Shown here: positions 17,169-26,391 of the stretch, one piece after another
Layout of the letters: every line of letters begins with the position of its first letter
Position numbering within the stretch: position 1 is the first letter of the stretch
From: Alkalihalobacillus sp. LMS6
GTDB lineage: Bacteria; Bacillota; Bacilli; Bacillales; Bacillaceae_D
Length of the DNA: 64,000 bases
Direction of reading: 5' to 3'
Assembly: GCF_024362765.1 (NCBI RefSeq)
Contig: NZ_CP093302.1
Location: 2,138,001-2,202,000, forward strand
The notes under the pieces: model-generated
Databases searched by the model: none
Seen by the model: the letters and a program-made list of their open reading frames with translations, nothing else
Told to the model about the DNA's origin: nothing
Made by a program: the position numbers and the translations under genes

Positions 17169-17612
17169 TTACCGCTCCTGTTCTTTTGTTTGAGTGTGTT
17201 CACGTATTTCTAACAGATGACCAGCTTCTATCCAGTTATCCCGGTCGATTTCAACAATCATTTCTCCCGTTTGTGCATACTTTACAGCTGTAACCTTCCC
17301 TTGACCTTCTTCACTTTCTTTTTTCCATGTAACGTCTTTGCCGATAATTTCACTTAAGTTCATCAACTGCTGGCTTTTTTGATCCATATACATGTATTGC
17401 ATGGTAGCGTTGAGCTGAGTTAACTGCTCAAGTTGAGAGAAAGTAGCTAACTGAGCGATATATTCTCGATCTTCCATTGGATTTGTCGGATCTTGATGTT
17501 GAAGCTGCGTAATTAACAACTGCAAAAACGCTTCTTGCCCTAACGGATTGGCCGGTCCTTTCGTTTGCTGTTGCTGTGATGAAAGGTACAGACTTGGATC
17601 AATTTGCGTCAT
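17169..17612 (-). CDS. flgD: Flagellar hook assembly (cap) protein FlgD
   Basis: FlgD caps the growing hook. The conserved N-terminal part LGQEAFLQLLITQLQHQDP and NPMEDREYIAQLATFSQLEQ is intact; the short C-terminal domain of Bacillus FlgD follows (IIGKDVTWK). The 147 residues are close to other Bacillus FlgD. It overlaps fliK by 14 bases and precedes flgE. Confidence 0.94.
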   Translation of the reverse strand: MTQIDPSLYLSSQQQQTKGPANPLGQEAFLQLLITQLQHQDPTNPMEDREYIAQLATFSQLEQLTQLNATMQYMYMDQKSQQLMNLSEIIGKDVTWKKESEEGQGKVTAVKYAQTGEMIVEIDRDNWIEAGHLLEIREHTQTKEQER

Positions 17613-19197
17613 CTTGCTTCACCTCTGTTTGTAAGATTGCCGCCATCCATTCTTTAAAATTCGTTTTCGATTTCTTTCCTAACTGTTCAACTTGCTGTCC
17701 TTTTCGATCTTGTTCCTGTTGGCTATGGTGCTCATTTTCTTCAGGTAACTCGTCTTCGATTTGCAGCACTTCAACTTTCGTATCTTGCAAAGCTCCCAAT
17801 TGACGAAGTTGTGGCAGCGAACGTTCAATTGCCTCTTTTGCATACGATCGCTCAGCGGAAATACGAACCATATAGCCTTGGGCTTGTTGAATAAACTGTA
17901 TATTGACACGTCCAAGTGATTCAGGATGTAGCTTCAACATTATTTGTTGCTGGCGTCCATTTGAATAAGTGGTCTTTGCTGCCCGTAAAATGCGCAGCAG
18001 TTGCCTCGCTAATAACGAATCGACTGATTCTTGTTGTTTCCCTAGAAATGAAGTTGAGCGTATTTCTTGAGGCGCATCGACTCCCTCTTCTTTTAACTCA
18101 AAGACCCAACCATGTTTTTGAGTTTCTCCGTTAAGTGCAGGAAGCCCCCGCTCATAATTCGCATCAGGTAAACGCTCACTGCTAAACGTCGAACTTTCTT
18201 GTGACTGGTTTTGCTCGCTTCTAGGCTGTAAGTGAAGCTGATTGGTTTTTTGTATACTTGGCTTTCCCTCACCTTCAAGATGCTCGTCTAATTGTTTGTC
18301 AGCAACTTCTTGCTTATGAACGGGTATTTGTTGATCTTTCATTTCTCGCTTATGAACGGATGCTTGCTGAGCGTCCATTTCTTGCTTATGAGCGGGTGCT
18401 TGTTTATCACCCGTTTCTTGCTCGAAGACGATTGCTTGTATTTTTGCCTTATCTTGACTGTTCGTAAGGAACGCTTGGCGTTCGTAAGGAAGTTCTTGCT
18501 GTTCTTGCTGGTATGTATTCTCCGTCTCGCGATTCTCATTAAAAAGCGGCGACAACTTGTTGGAATGATGGGAAGACTCATTAGCTGTATGTAGAAAAAG
18601 CGATGCGTTGCCTTCCATTTTTTCTTCTGACCCATCTTTATTCAAAGAAATCGATTCTTCCGTTTCATGGCGAAACAGATGTTCTTTTTGAAGAGAAGAG
18701 CGAATAGGTTGCCCTTCAATGTCTTGACCTTCCACACTATGGTAGCGTTCTCTGGAAATCATCGTCCCCTGATCCAATTTTTTGCTACGATCAAGGTTTG
18801 GGTTTATTGCCAATCGACTTTCTTCGCCAAAAACGCTGTTGTGTAAATCGTTCTGCTCCTCTTGCTCATAAGAGCTGCTTGTAGGTTGATTCGTGTTTGT
18901 TTCTTGCCGTTCACTATGTTGAAGAGTATGTTCTCCTTCATTTATAAACATAACCCGTTCTTCAGCAAGTAGATCTTCGTTTGCTTTCTTGCTCGAATCA
19001 TAAGAAAGATTTGCTTCTTGATTAAGGCCTTCTTTTACAACGTCGCTTTCTTGCTCATGAATAGCTTCCTGTAGCGTGGCTGCGATTGCTTGAGCGAATA
19101 AACTAGTATTTAAACATGCAGTCTTCTCATGATGTTTCCCATTAGAAGAATTGTATGAAGAACGATTTTTGGACGTTGTACTCAATAATTGAATCAT
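17599..19197 (-). CDS. fliK: Flagellar hook-length control protein FliK
   Basis: FliK is the secreted ruler that ends hook growth by acting on FlhB. The N-terminal 400 residues are hydrophilic, rich in Gln, Glu, Ser and His, with low conservation as usual. The C-terminal switch domain includes IMLKLHPESLGRVNIQFIQ and MVRISAERSYAKEAI. A 12-residue repeat (consensus QxxxHKxExxDx) occurs three times in tandem near the middle. The ATG giving MIQLLST has AAGGCGGG before it; a longer frame overlaps ylxF by 14 bases. About 532 residues. Confidence 0.9.
   Translation of the reverse strand: MIQLLSTTSKNRSSYNSSNGKHHEKTACLNTSLFAQAIAATLQEAIHEQESDVVKEGLNQEANLSYDSSKKANEDLLAEERVMFINEGEHTLQHSERQETNTNQPTSSSYEQEEQNDLHNSVFGEESRLAINPNLDRSKKLDQGTMISRERYHSVEGQDIEGQPIRSSLQKEHLFRHETEESISLNKDGSEEKMEGNASLFLHTANESSHHSNKLSPLFNENRETENTYQQEQQELPYERQAFLTNSQDKAKIQAIVFEQETGDKQAPAHKQEMDAQQASVHKREMKDQQIPVHKQEVADKQLDEHLEGEGKPSIQKTNQLHLQPRSEQNQSQESSTFSSERLPDANYERGLPALNGETQKHGWVFELKEEGVDAPQEIRSTSFLGKQQESVDSLLARQLLRILRAAKTTYSNGRQQQIMLKLHPESLGRVNIQFIQQAQGYMVRISAERSYAKEAIERSLPQLRQLGALQDTKVEVLQIEDELPEENEHHSQQEQDRKGQQVEQLGKKSKTNFKEWMAAILQTEVKQDDAN
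18308..18424. repeat. 36-bp tandem repeat within fliK
   Basis: Three consecutive 36-bp units (at 18308, 18344 and 18380) each begin TCTTGCTTATGA or a close variant, and a fourth partial unit follows at 18416. They encode a 12-residue repeat centred on HKxE. The unit keeps the reading frame, so copy-number change would lengthen or shorten FliK by 12 residues. The repeats are direct, contiguous and coding, which excludes a CRISPR array. Confidence 0.85.
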
Positions 19198-19201
19198 ACG
19201 G

Positions 19202-19747
19202 TCACCCGCCTTCATCTGCTAACTGTTCTAAGAGTTGTGCTGCTTTATCGGCGGGTAATCGCCCTACGATACTCGCTCTTAGTGATTCATCCATTGAACG
19301 AACGTGTTCATAGGCGACATCGATTGCCAATTCATCGATAATGGCAGCTGCTCGCTTCGATGACATTTGTTGGTAGGTTTTGATGACGTTTTGTAATCCA
19401 TCTACCTCATCGTTGTTCGTTGCGGTTTCTATTGAAACAGGTTCGTTTTCTTCCGTTTGCTGCAATTCGCTTGCTCGTTCCTCTTCCAATGAACGCCATT
19501 CAGCTTCCTTGACAACGAATTCATTCTCTAACTCTCTTAGTTGATCCTGTAGCGTCATGACTTCTTGTTCAAGTTCAGCAATAACCGCTTCCGAATTTGT
19601 ATCGCTGGAAGAATTGAAAAATGAACTCATGCTTGGCATGCCAAACAGAGGGCCTACATAGATAAATCCAATAACCACTATAAGAATAATTGGCGTAACG
19701 AATGAAAACACGAGAAGTCGTGATTGCTTTTTCTTTTGTTTTTTCAT
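19202..19747 (-). CDS. ylxF: YlxF, MotE-like flagellar operon membrane protein
   Basis: A 181-residue protein with a basic N-terminus (MKKQKKKQSRLL), one membrane helix (VFSFVTPIILIVVIGFIYV), a coiled coil (residues about 55-100), and a C-terminal domain like the MgtE N-terminal fold (VYE..EHVRSMDESLRASIVGRLPADKAAQLLEQL). This is the YlxF protein of Bacillus flagellar operons, found between fliJ and fliK. Role in motor or export assembly is inferred from context. Confidence 0.85.
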   Translation of the reverse strand: MKKQKKKQSRLLVFSFVTPIILIVVIGFIYVGPLFGMPSMSSFFNSSSDTNSEAVIAELEQEVMTLQDQLRELENEFVVKEAEWRSLEEERASELQQTEENEPVSIETATNNDEVDGLQNVIKTYQQMSSKRAAAIIDELAIDVAYEHVRSMDESLRASIVGRLPADKAAQLLEQLADEGG

Positions 19748-20190
19748 TAGACAAACGCTCGGTTAAATTGACTTATACTTACTTCATCCATCTGTTGCTG
19801 CTCTCGTTTTCGTTCATCAGCTTCGTGCTGCTGCGCTTGTCTTTGTTTTAAGCGCTCAAATTGCTTATATGATTTCGCACGCACTTTATATTCAATTTCT
19901 TGCTCTAGCATCTTTTTTCGCGCCCCGTCCGTCTCTACTTTTTTCTCAGAAATGGTTTTTTCTAAGCGAGAAAGATAGACGTTTTGACTAACATATTGAT
20001 CTATTCTCACACCTGTAAGTTGGCGTTCTTCCATGTTTCGTTCGAGTCGTTCTTTTTCTTTTAACAGCTCATAAAAAGATGTTGCCACTACTTCAAATTC
20101 TCTTTGAGCATCGTCAAACCGTTTTCTCGCTTGATGTTTTTCACGGTTTTTCACGTTCATCGCTTGTTGTAATGAGAATGAAAACGTCAT
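19747..20190 (-). CDS. fliJ: Flagellar export protein FliJ
   Basis: FliJ is the coiled-coil stalk in the FliI hexamer and recycles export chaperones. The 147 residues are nearly all charged helix with no prolines (KNREKHQARKRFDDAQREFE onwards) and contain the typical spacing of Leu and Glu. It overlaps fliI by 4 bases and ylxF by 1. Assignment rests on position and coiled-coil character. Confidence 0.9.
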   Translation of the reverse strand: MTFSFSLQQAMNVKNREKHQARKRFDDAQREFEVVATSFYELLKEKERLERNMEERQLTGVRIDQYVSQNVYLSRLEKTISEKKVETDGARKKMLEQEIEYKVRAKSYKQFERLKQRQAQQHEADERKREQQQMDEVSISQFNRAFV

Positions 20191-21512
20191 CCGTCACGGC
20201 TCACTCCTTTCACTACATGCAACATTTCGGTATAGGTCGATTCGAACGTGCATGTTTCGTCAGTTTGTTGTGACAAAAACTGCAACAAGTACGGCATGGC
20301 TTCTATTGCTCGATCAATAGAAGGTGAGGCACCTTGTTTGTATGCTCCTAATTGAATTAAGTCTTCTGACTCTTCATAATCAGCGAGCCACTTACGCATT
20401 TCTTTAGCTGCTGCTTTGTGGTCTGGTGAAACAAGCTCATTCATTAAGCGGCTCACACTTTTTAAGATATTTAGGGCTGGAAACTGGCCTTTATTCGCTA
20501 GCTGTCGATCTAGAATAAAGTGCCCGTCTAAAATCCCTCGGACAGCATCTGCAATTGGTTCATTCATATCATCCCCATCAACAAGAACCGTATAAAACGC
20601 TGTGATGGTTCCTTTTGCACTCGTTCCTGTCCGTTCTAATAATTGCGGTAGCTTCGCAAAAACGGAGGGTGGGTACCCTTTTGTCGTTGGCGGCTCGCCA
20701 ATTGCTAACCCAATTTCTCGCTGAGCCATTGCAAAACGAGTGACGGAATCCATCATCAAATTAACCGACAGCCCTTGGTCACGAAAATATTCAGCGATAG
20801 CTGTCGCCGTTAATGCGCCTTTTACTCGTTGTAGAGGCGGTTGATCTGACGTAACAACAACGAGAACCGATTTCTTTAAACCGTCTTCACCTAAATCTCT
20901 TTCAACAAAGTCTCTTACCTCTCTGCCACGCTCACCAATTAGCGCAATAACATTTATGTCTGCGTCTGATTGTCTAGCAATCATGGACATAAGTGTACTT
21001 TTCCCTACACCACTTCCAGCAAAAATACCTACTCTTTGTCCCTTGCCCATCGTTAACATACTGTCGATCGCTTTTACACCGACATTCATGACTTCCGTGA
21101 TGCGCGGCCGGCTCATTGGTGAAGGAGGATCCTGATCGGTTGGGTACATCGCTTCAACGTTCACTGTGCTACTTTCTAACTCAAGGGGTGTACCTACACC
21201 GTCTAGCAGCTTTCCAATTAATGATGGTCCTACGGGAATCGTAAGAGCGTTGTTTGTCGTTTCAACCATACTTCCTAATTCAATATGTTCAATTCGGTCT
21301 AAAGGCATTAACAGCACACGATCATCTTGAAAACCAACCACTTCTGCGCGTATCTTCGTTTTCTTTTCACGACCAGTCCAAATGTAGCAAAGTTCTCCAA
21401 CGAATGATCTTGGCCCTGAAGATTCGATCGTTAAACCCGTAACTTTTTTTACTTGACCATACCATTTATACATGCTGCTTTTTTCGACGTGATTAATAAG
21501 TTGTGTCCACAT
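20187..21512 (-). CDS. fliI: Flagellum-specific ATPase FliI
   Basis: FliI is the F1-beta-like hexameric ATPase that energises export of flagellar proteins. Walker A is GIFAGSGVGKSTLMSM (about residue 165), followed by ALIGERGREVRDFVE and Walker B VNLMMDSVTRFAMAQREIGLA. The 441 residues match the family. It lies between fliH and fliJ and overlaps both. Confidence 0.97.
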   Translation of the reverse strand: MWTQLINHVEKSSMYKWYGQVKKVTGLTIESSGPRSFVGELCYIWTGREKKTKIRAEVVGFQDDRVLLMPLDRIEHIELGSMVETTNNALTIPVGPSLIGKLLDGVGTPLELESSTVNVEAMYPTDQDPPSPMSRPRITEVMNVGVKAIDSMLTMGKGQRVGIFAGSGVGKSTLMSMIARQSDADINVIALIGERGREVRDFVERDLGEDGLKKSVLVVVTSDQPPLQRVKGALTATAIAEYFRDQGLSVNLMMDSVTRFAMAQREIGLAIGEPPTTKGYPPSVFAKLPQLLERTGTSAKGTITAFYTVLVDGDDMNEPIADAVRGILDGHFILDRQLANKGQFPALNILKSVSRLMNELVSPDHKAAAKEMRKWLADYEESEDLIQLGAYKQGASPSIDRAIEAMPYLLQFLSQQTDETCTFESTYTEMLHVVKGVSRDG

Positions 21513-22296
21513 GTTCTCTACCTATCACACTCGTTAATTGATGTTTCAATTCTTTTAGTTGCGTATCCAACGAAGCATCTAATCGACCAGCGTTCGTCAT
21601 AATGACGCAACTCGATTCGGGGCTATGGATATCAGGAATGATTTGAAAATCTTTACAGCTCACTAGACATTGATACAATTCTTCTTTTCTAAAAACTAAT
21701 TGCTCGTACCAATGAGGATGAACATAAACTTTAACGATTTCAAATTCACGAACTTCTTGTAAAATTTGCTTCATCATAGCAAAGATGACATCCGCTTCCG
21801 CTAACTTTTGACCTAAAATACGCTCTACAATTGTCATCGCCAAGTCGATTAAAAAAGGTTCATTCTTTTCGATCGAGTTTTGAACTTCTGCTTGAGCGTG
21901 CTCGAGCATACGCTGGGCTTCTGCAAGCTTTGTTTCATAGATAGCAGAGGCTTGTGACTCCCCAGCAGCAAAGCCCGCCTCGTACCCCTCAAGTTGCGCT
22001 TGCGCCTTTTGCTTTTCAGCTTCTTGTTCAAGTTCTTCTTTGCGTATTACGAGCGTTTCTTCCATTTTTTGCGCTTCTGCTTTAGCCTTCTCAAGCAGCT
22101 GCTCTGCTTCTTGTCTAGCTTTTCTTTGTTCTTCCTTCAGAAAATCGACTGAGGCAGCATTCTGATTTCTTTCATCTGTAGTGGTACTTTCAAAAGATTG
22201 TATTGATCCTTCTTGAATCGGCTGAATACGAATCGAGCGATTAAGGACTGTGGCTGTATGGGTTCGAATAATCTTAGACAAGGATGTCTTCTCCAT
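21493..22296 (-). CDS. fliH: Flagellar assembly protein FliH
   Basis: FliH regulates FliI and tethers it to the C-ring. The protein has the usual long acidic/basic coiled coil (FLKEEQRKARQEAEQLLEKAK onwards) with GxxxG-like GYEAGFAAGE near residue 120, then the C-terminal V-ATPase-E-like domain ending in NAGRLDASLDTQLKELK. The start is uncertain: ATG (used here, no clear Shine-Dalgarno), or a TTG 15 bases downstream that has GGAG nine bases upstream and would give MSKIIRTH. It overlaps fliG. Confidence 0.88.
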   Translation of the reverse strand: MEKTSLSKIIRTHTATVLNRSIRIQPIQEGSIQSFESTTTDERNQNAASVDFLKEEQRKARQEAEQLLEKAKAEAQKMEETLVIRKEELEQEAEKQKAQAQLEGYEAGFAAGESQASAIYETKLAEAQRMLEHAQAEVQNSIEKNEPFLIDLAMTIVERILGQKLAEADVIFAMMKQILQEVREFEIVKVYVHPHWYEQLVFRKEELYQCLVSCKDFQIIPDIHSPESSCVIMTNAGRLDASLDTQLKELKHQLTSVIGREHVDTTY

Positions 22297-23281
22297 TCGT
22301 TCGCGCAATCACAATTTCACCGATGTCTTCAAGGTCGCGAATTTTTGCAACGATTCGTGATTGCGCTTCCTCTACATCACGTAAACGTACTGGCCCCATA
22401 TACTCCATTTCATCTCTAAACGCTTCAGACATTCTTTGCGACATGTTTGAGAACACAGATTCTTTTACATCTTCGCTCGCAACTTTTAACGCTAACTGTA
22501 GGTCATCATTCTCCACTTCACGAATGACGCGTTGAATAGCTCGTTTTTCTAACGTAACGATATCTTCAAACACGAACATTCGTTTTTTAATTTCTTCTGC
22601 TAGCTCTGGGTCTTGTATGTACAAACCATCTAGAATCGTTCGCTCCGTCGATCGATCAACACCATTCAATACTTCAACGACGGCTTCAATCCCACCAGCT
22701 TCTGTATAGTCTTGTGAAATCGTTTGTGATAGCTTCTCTTCAAGCACTCTCTCAACTTGAGAAATGACTTCTGGAGATGACCGATCCATCATCGCAATTC
22801 TACGAGCCACATCGGTTTGAATCATTTCTGGTAGAGATGAAATGATTTGTCCTGCTTGTTTTGAAGGAATATAAGCGAGAATAACAGCAATTGTTTGTGG
22901 ATGTTCATGCTGAATAAAATTTAAAATTTGTGAAGGATCTAACTTACGTGCAAAATCGAACGGACGTACTTGAATCGTTGACGTTAACCGTTCCATTATT
23001 GACGCAGCGCCTTCTTCACCTAATGCTTTCTCAAGGATCGACCGCGCATAAGCGATTCCACCTTGAGCAATGTAATCCTGTGCACTGACAATCGCATGAA
23101 ATTCTTCTAAAACAGTAGCTTGAATGTCTTTATCGACTTTTCGAACAGCGGAAATTTCAAGCGATAATAGTTCAATCTCTTCTTCGGTTAAATGCTTATA
23201 TACTTGAGCAGCTGAATCAGGACCAAGTGAGATCAATAATATTGCGGCTTTTTGTTTTCCTGTTAATCTTACAATGGCCAA
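22274..23281 (-). CDS. fliG: Flagellar motor switch protein FliG
   Basis: FliG couples the C-ring to the stators and carries the torque-generating charged ridge. N-terminal LTGKQKAAILLISLGPDSAAQ is the MS-ring-binding part; EHPQTIAVILAYIPSKQAG is the middle-domain EHPQ motif (about residue 125); the C-terminal domain includes RAIQRVIREVENDDL. The 335 residues are standard. It precedes fliH and follows fliF. Confidence 0.97.
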   Translation of the reverse strand: MAIVRLTGKQKAAILLISLGPDSAAQVYKHLTEEEIELLSLEISAVRKVDKDIQATVLEEFHAIVSAQDYIAQGGIAYARSILEKALGEEGAASIMERLTSTIQVRPFDFARKLDPSQILNFIQHEHPQTIAVILAYIPSKQAGQIISSLPEMIQTDVARRIAMMDRSSPEVISQVERVLEEKLSQTISQDYTEAGGIEAVVEVLNGVDRSTERTILDGLYIQDPELAEEIKKRMFVFEDIVTLEKRAIQRVIREVENDDLQLALKVASEDVKESVFSNMSQRMSEAFRDEMEYMGPVRLRDVEEAQSRIVAKIRDLEDIGEIVIARTNGEDILV

Positions 23282-23293
23282 GTGATCACTCCT

Positions 23294-24877
23294 TTACGAA
23301 TCCTCAGATAACCATGTTCTAAGTAACTTTGAAAATTCTTCTGGGTTTTGATTAGCTAAATGATTCAACTCTTTCATTTGTTTTTGATCATTTCGCTCTT
23401 CTCTTTCTTGAAACGGTACCGAATCAAATTCTTCATGATCGAGTCGTTCTGGTTGCTCATCAACAGCTAAATCAACAGCTTGTTTACGCGTCTTCAGCAA
23501 GACCATACTTAGCACGATGATAAACAATCCTAACACCCCAGCAACAATAATCATCCAAAGAGGAAGACCTTGCGCTTCTTCTGGTGCTTCTGCTTGAGCG
23601 GTCTCTGCAAATGGGATTGAAGAAATCGACACTCGGTTCGCAATAGGCTCATTTTCTCCATCCGCTGATGCTGGAATTGTTGTTTGCACGATTGTATCCA
23701 ACATCGCAGTAATGTTTTCCATTTGTTGTGCCGGCAATTGTTGAACCCCTTCTGGCGGGTTAATCATGGCTTGAATACTTAAATCTCTTATTCGATAAGG
23801 ACTTTCTACAATCTCTTTATGAATGCGATTAAACTCATAGTTAACCCGCTCTTCAGTACGCTCAGATTCGCTATCACCGCCAGGTAAGCTTCCCGTATAA
23901 TTCGGGATTTCATCTCCTGTCCCGGTGACGCCACCTTCACTAGCCCCAGTTCCCTCATAAAATTCTGTTACACGTTCTGCACTAACAGCTAAACCTTCCA
24001 TATCTTCTTCATTAACTGGTTCTACTAAATCTTCCGTGCGCTGTTCTTGCGTAAAATCAATATCGGTTGTGACAGAGACGATTGCATTATTCGGACCTAC
24101 GACTGCATGAAGCAGCTGCATAATAGTTTGTTCTAAATCCGCTTCAACTTCTTGCTTGATTTCACGTTGAGATTGATAAGACCCCGTCGGTGACTGTTCT
24201 TCTTCTTGGTATGTATAATTCGTAAAGTTTGAATCAGATAAGACAATGTTTTCTAATGGTAAATTAGGTACGCTTCTCGCAATTAAATGGTAAAGCGCTT
24301 TTACTTGATTTTGATCTAATGTTGTTCCAGCCGCTAAATCTAACACAACTGCAGCAGTCGCTTCCTCTTGACCAGCGTTTAACCATACGCTATCTTCGGC
24401 TAACGTAATGACAACATTTGCATGTTGCACACCAGAGATGCTCCGAATTAATTCAGCTAATTCCGTTTGCATAAGAGACCGCTCAATAACAGTAAATTCA
24501 TTATCTGTCATGCCAAAGCCCATTTGTTCTTGGAAAAAACTATAATCAATGCTGCCGCTTTGTGGTAAACCTTCAGCAGCTAACTCAACTTTTAAACGGT
24601 CCACCTCTTGTTCAGGAACAAGAATGGTTGTGCCATCGTTTGCGACTTCTGTCGTAATCCCTCGACCTTCCAACTCTTCTTGTATTTGACCTGCTTCAGC
24701 AAGTGATAGATTGCTATATAATGGCGCGTAGTTCGTCCGAAAACTTAATGCAATTAGCACAGCAATAATTAGCATAATGACAATAAAACTTGCAATAAGT
24801 AGACTTTTTTGTAATTTTGAACGCTCATTCCAAAGAAGTTTCATTTTTGATATTAACTCATTTACTTTCTCGCTCAT
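23294..24877 (-). CDS. fliF: Flagellar MS-ring protein FliF
   Basis: FliF forms the MS ring in the membrane, the base for motor and export gate. It has two membrane helices, near residues 24-45 and near residue 445 (LWMIIVAGVLGLFIIVLSMVL), and periplasmic ring-building domains including ANVVITLAEDSVW and GPNNAIVSVTTDIDF. The C-terminal LNHLANQNPEEFSKLLRTWLSED is the FliG-binding tail. The 527 residues are normal. Confidence 0.97.
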   Translation of the reverse strand: MSEKVNELISKMKLLWNERSKLQKSLLIASFIVIMLIIAVLIALSFRTNYAPLYSNLSLAEAGQIQEELEGRGITTEVANDGTTILVPEQEVDRLKVELAAEGLPQSGSIDYSFFQEQMGFGMTDNEFTVIERSLMQTELAELIRSISGVQHANVVITLAEDSVWLNAGQEEATAAVVLDLAAGTTLDQNQVKALYHLIARSVPNLPLENIVLSDSNFTNYTYQEEEQSPTGSYQSQREIKQEVEADLEQTIMQLLHAVVGPNNAIVSVTTDIDFTQEQRTEDLVEPVNEEDMEGLAVSAERVTEFYEGTGASEGGVTGTGDEIPNYTGSLPGGDSESERTEERVNYEFNRIHKEIVESPYRIRDLSIQAMINPPEGVQQLPAQQMENITAMLDTIVQTTIPASADGENEPIANRVSISSIPFAETAQAEAPEEAQGLPLWMIIVAGVLGLFIIVLSMVLLKTRKQAVDLAVDEQPERLDHEEFDSVPFQEREERNDQKQMKELNHLANQNPEEFSKLLRTWLSEDS

Positions 24878-24899
24878 GACGCCTCCATCTAGACATACC

Positions 24900-25199
24900 T
24901 TAGACTTGCATACGCATCATTTCTTGGTATGCTTCCACGACTTTATTTCTCACTTCAAGCGTTCCTTGCAATGCAACAGAAGCCTTATTCGCTGTAATCA
25001 TCACATCATGTAAGTCAATTGGTTCTTTACGAGCCATCGCTTGTGTTGCTGCTGAAGATTGTAACTGGGCTTCATTGACTTTTTCTAACGCAGTCGTTAA
25101 AGCTTGTTGGAACGATTGTTCACCTGCGACTTCTGGTTTGACTTCGGTGCGCTGCGCTTGTCCAATTTGAAAAGGAGATTGAACGGATTGAATTTGCAT
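24900..25199 (-). CDS. fliE: Flagellar hook-basal body protein FliE
   Basis: FliE joins the MS ring to the rod. This 99-residue protein has the family C-terminal half, PIDLHDVMITANKASVALQ and GTLEVRNKVVEAYQEMMRMQ. It sits between flgC and fliF in the usual order with 22 bases to fliF. Confidence 0.96.
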   Translation of the reverse strand: MQIQSVQSPFQIGQAQRTEVKPEVAGEQSFQQALTTALEKVNEAQLQSSAATQAMARKEPIDLHDVMITANKASVALQGTLEVRNKVVEAYQEMMRMQV

Positions 25200-25209
25200 G
25201 ATCTTCTAC

Positions 25210-25641
25210 CTACCTTCCGATCTCTAGCGATTTCATTAACATCCCTTTACTCGCTTGTAGTGCCGTTACATTCGCCTCATATGATCGAGTAGCACTTGTC
25301 ATATCCACCATCTCTCGCGCAATGTCCACATTCGGCTTCGCAACGTAACCAAGCTCATTTGCATCTGGGTGTACAGGGTCATAAATAAGGCTTGGTGGTG
25401 TCCCGTCATTGACAATCGCACGTGCAACAACCCCTTCATTCAATTGCGCTTTCGCTTGTTGAAGATGGTTCGCAAATGATTGCGGTTGTTGAACAACCAT
25501 TTTTCGTTGATAAGGCTGCCATTCACCATTTACAAGCTGACCTCTTGTCGTATCCGCATTCGCAATATTACTCGATGATACATCCATTCTTAATCGTTGC
25601 AATGTTAAAGCAGAGCTAGAAACATTCATACTATCAAACAT
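25210..25641 (-). CDS. flgC: Flagellar proximal rod protein FlgC
   Basis: FlgC is a proximal rod subunit. N-terminal MNVSSSALTLQRLRMDV with SSNIANADTTRG is the rod-protein signature; the middle has DPVHPDANELGYVAKPNVD and the end YEANVTALQASKGMLMKSLEI. At 143 residues it has the typical length. Second gene of the operon. Confidence 0.96.
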   Translation of the reverse strand: MFDSMNVSSSALTLQRLRMDVSSSNIANADTTRGQLVNGEWQPYQRKMVVQQPQSFANHLQQAKAQLNEGVVARAIVNDGTPPSLIYDPVHPDANELGYVAKPNVDIAREMVDMTSATRSYEANVTALQASKGMLMKSLEIGR

Positions 25642-25656
25642 GCGTGAATCCCTCCT

Positions 25657-26052
25657 CTATCTACTTCCTCGAATTGCCGTTTCTAATGATTGAAAATTAC
25701 TCGTTAATCGATCAACGAGTGCCTGATGGTAAAGTTGATTTTCAGCCATCAAACTCATTTGCTTATCAATGTCTACACTGTTTCCGTTATGATTGTATTG
25801 CTGCAGTTGCTGCTTCATGTTTTCTTGACTTATATGCGGCAATGGAAACGTCATATGACGATCGTCCGTCTTACGAGCCACAAACTCACTTCCATTCGCC
25901 TGAGCCGTTTGTAGGACATGTTGAAACGATGCTGACTTTTCTTTATAGTTCGGTGTGTCAACATTAGCAATATTTGAAGAGATCGCTTTTTGCTGATCTG
26001 TCGCGTACTGAAGCGCCCCTTCTAAAACTGATATCGATTGTGTGGTAAACAT
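25657..26052 (-). CDS. flgB: Flagellar proximal rod protein FlgB
   Basis: FlgB is the first gene of the fla/che operon and a rod subunit. The N-terminal ALQYATDQQKAISSNIANVD with TPNYKEK is the rod-protein motif, and DIDKQMSLMAENQLYHQALV lies near the end. The 131 residues are normal. TAGGAGG stands seven bases before the ATG, and a sigma-A promoter lies about 80 bases upstream. Confidence 0.96.
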   Translation of the reverse strand: MFTTQSISVLEGALQYATDQQKAISSNIANVDTPNYKEKSASFQHVLQTAQANGSEFVARKTDDRHMTFPLPHISQENMKQQLQQYNHNGNSVDIDKQMSLMAENQLYHQALVDRLTSNFQSLETAIRGSR

Positions 26053-26130
26053 GTTTGCCTCCTATCCATTCGGAAAGATCATCCGTCCCGAATTTAAGCA
26101 TATTTTACCAGTCCATTTATACATGATAAA

Positions 26131-26159
26131 ATTTTACTAGTTATTTATGCTTTTGTCTA
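26131..26159 (-). promoter_or_regulatory. Sigma-A promoter of the fla/che operon
   Basis: TAGACA (five of six -35 bases), a 17-base spacer and TAAAAT lie on the minus strand; transcription would begin about 70 bases before flgB. The -35 is in a very A/T-rich tract that could act as an UP element. Confidence 0.75.
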
Positions 26160-26352
26160 AGCACTTTTCAAATATTTTTGATTTTGAGCCCAAAGCACTA
26201 ATGATTTTATGTTTAATATAGACTATATGCCTATAAATAAATCATAGAGCATACCTTTTAACCTAGATAATTTTTTCTATCTCTACTAAAAGAATGGAAA
26301 TTGTACTAGATGATTGGAAAAACACCCTCCCCTATTCCAAAGACTTTAGCAA

Positions 26353-26391
26353 CAAAAAAACGTGCTTGAATCATTTCTGATTCGAGCACGT
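26353..26391 (-). terminator. Intrinsic terminator of codY
   Basis: A 14-bp stem (ACGTGCTTGAATCA against TGATTCGAGCACGT, one G-T pair) with a 4-base loop, followed on the minus strand by seven T. It lies just past the codY stop and separates the xerC-hslVU-codY unit from the fla/che operon. Confidence 0.92.

Noticed and set aside
18308-18424. Short regular repeats resembling a CRISPR array
   Set aside because: The units are contiguous, without spacers, and lie in frame within fliK.
26163-26177. Possible CodY box near the fla/che promoter
   Set aside because: The minus-strand sequence AAATATTTGAAAAGT has about four mismatches to AATTTTCWGAAAATT, which is expected by chance in AT-rich DNA.
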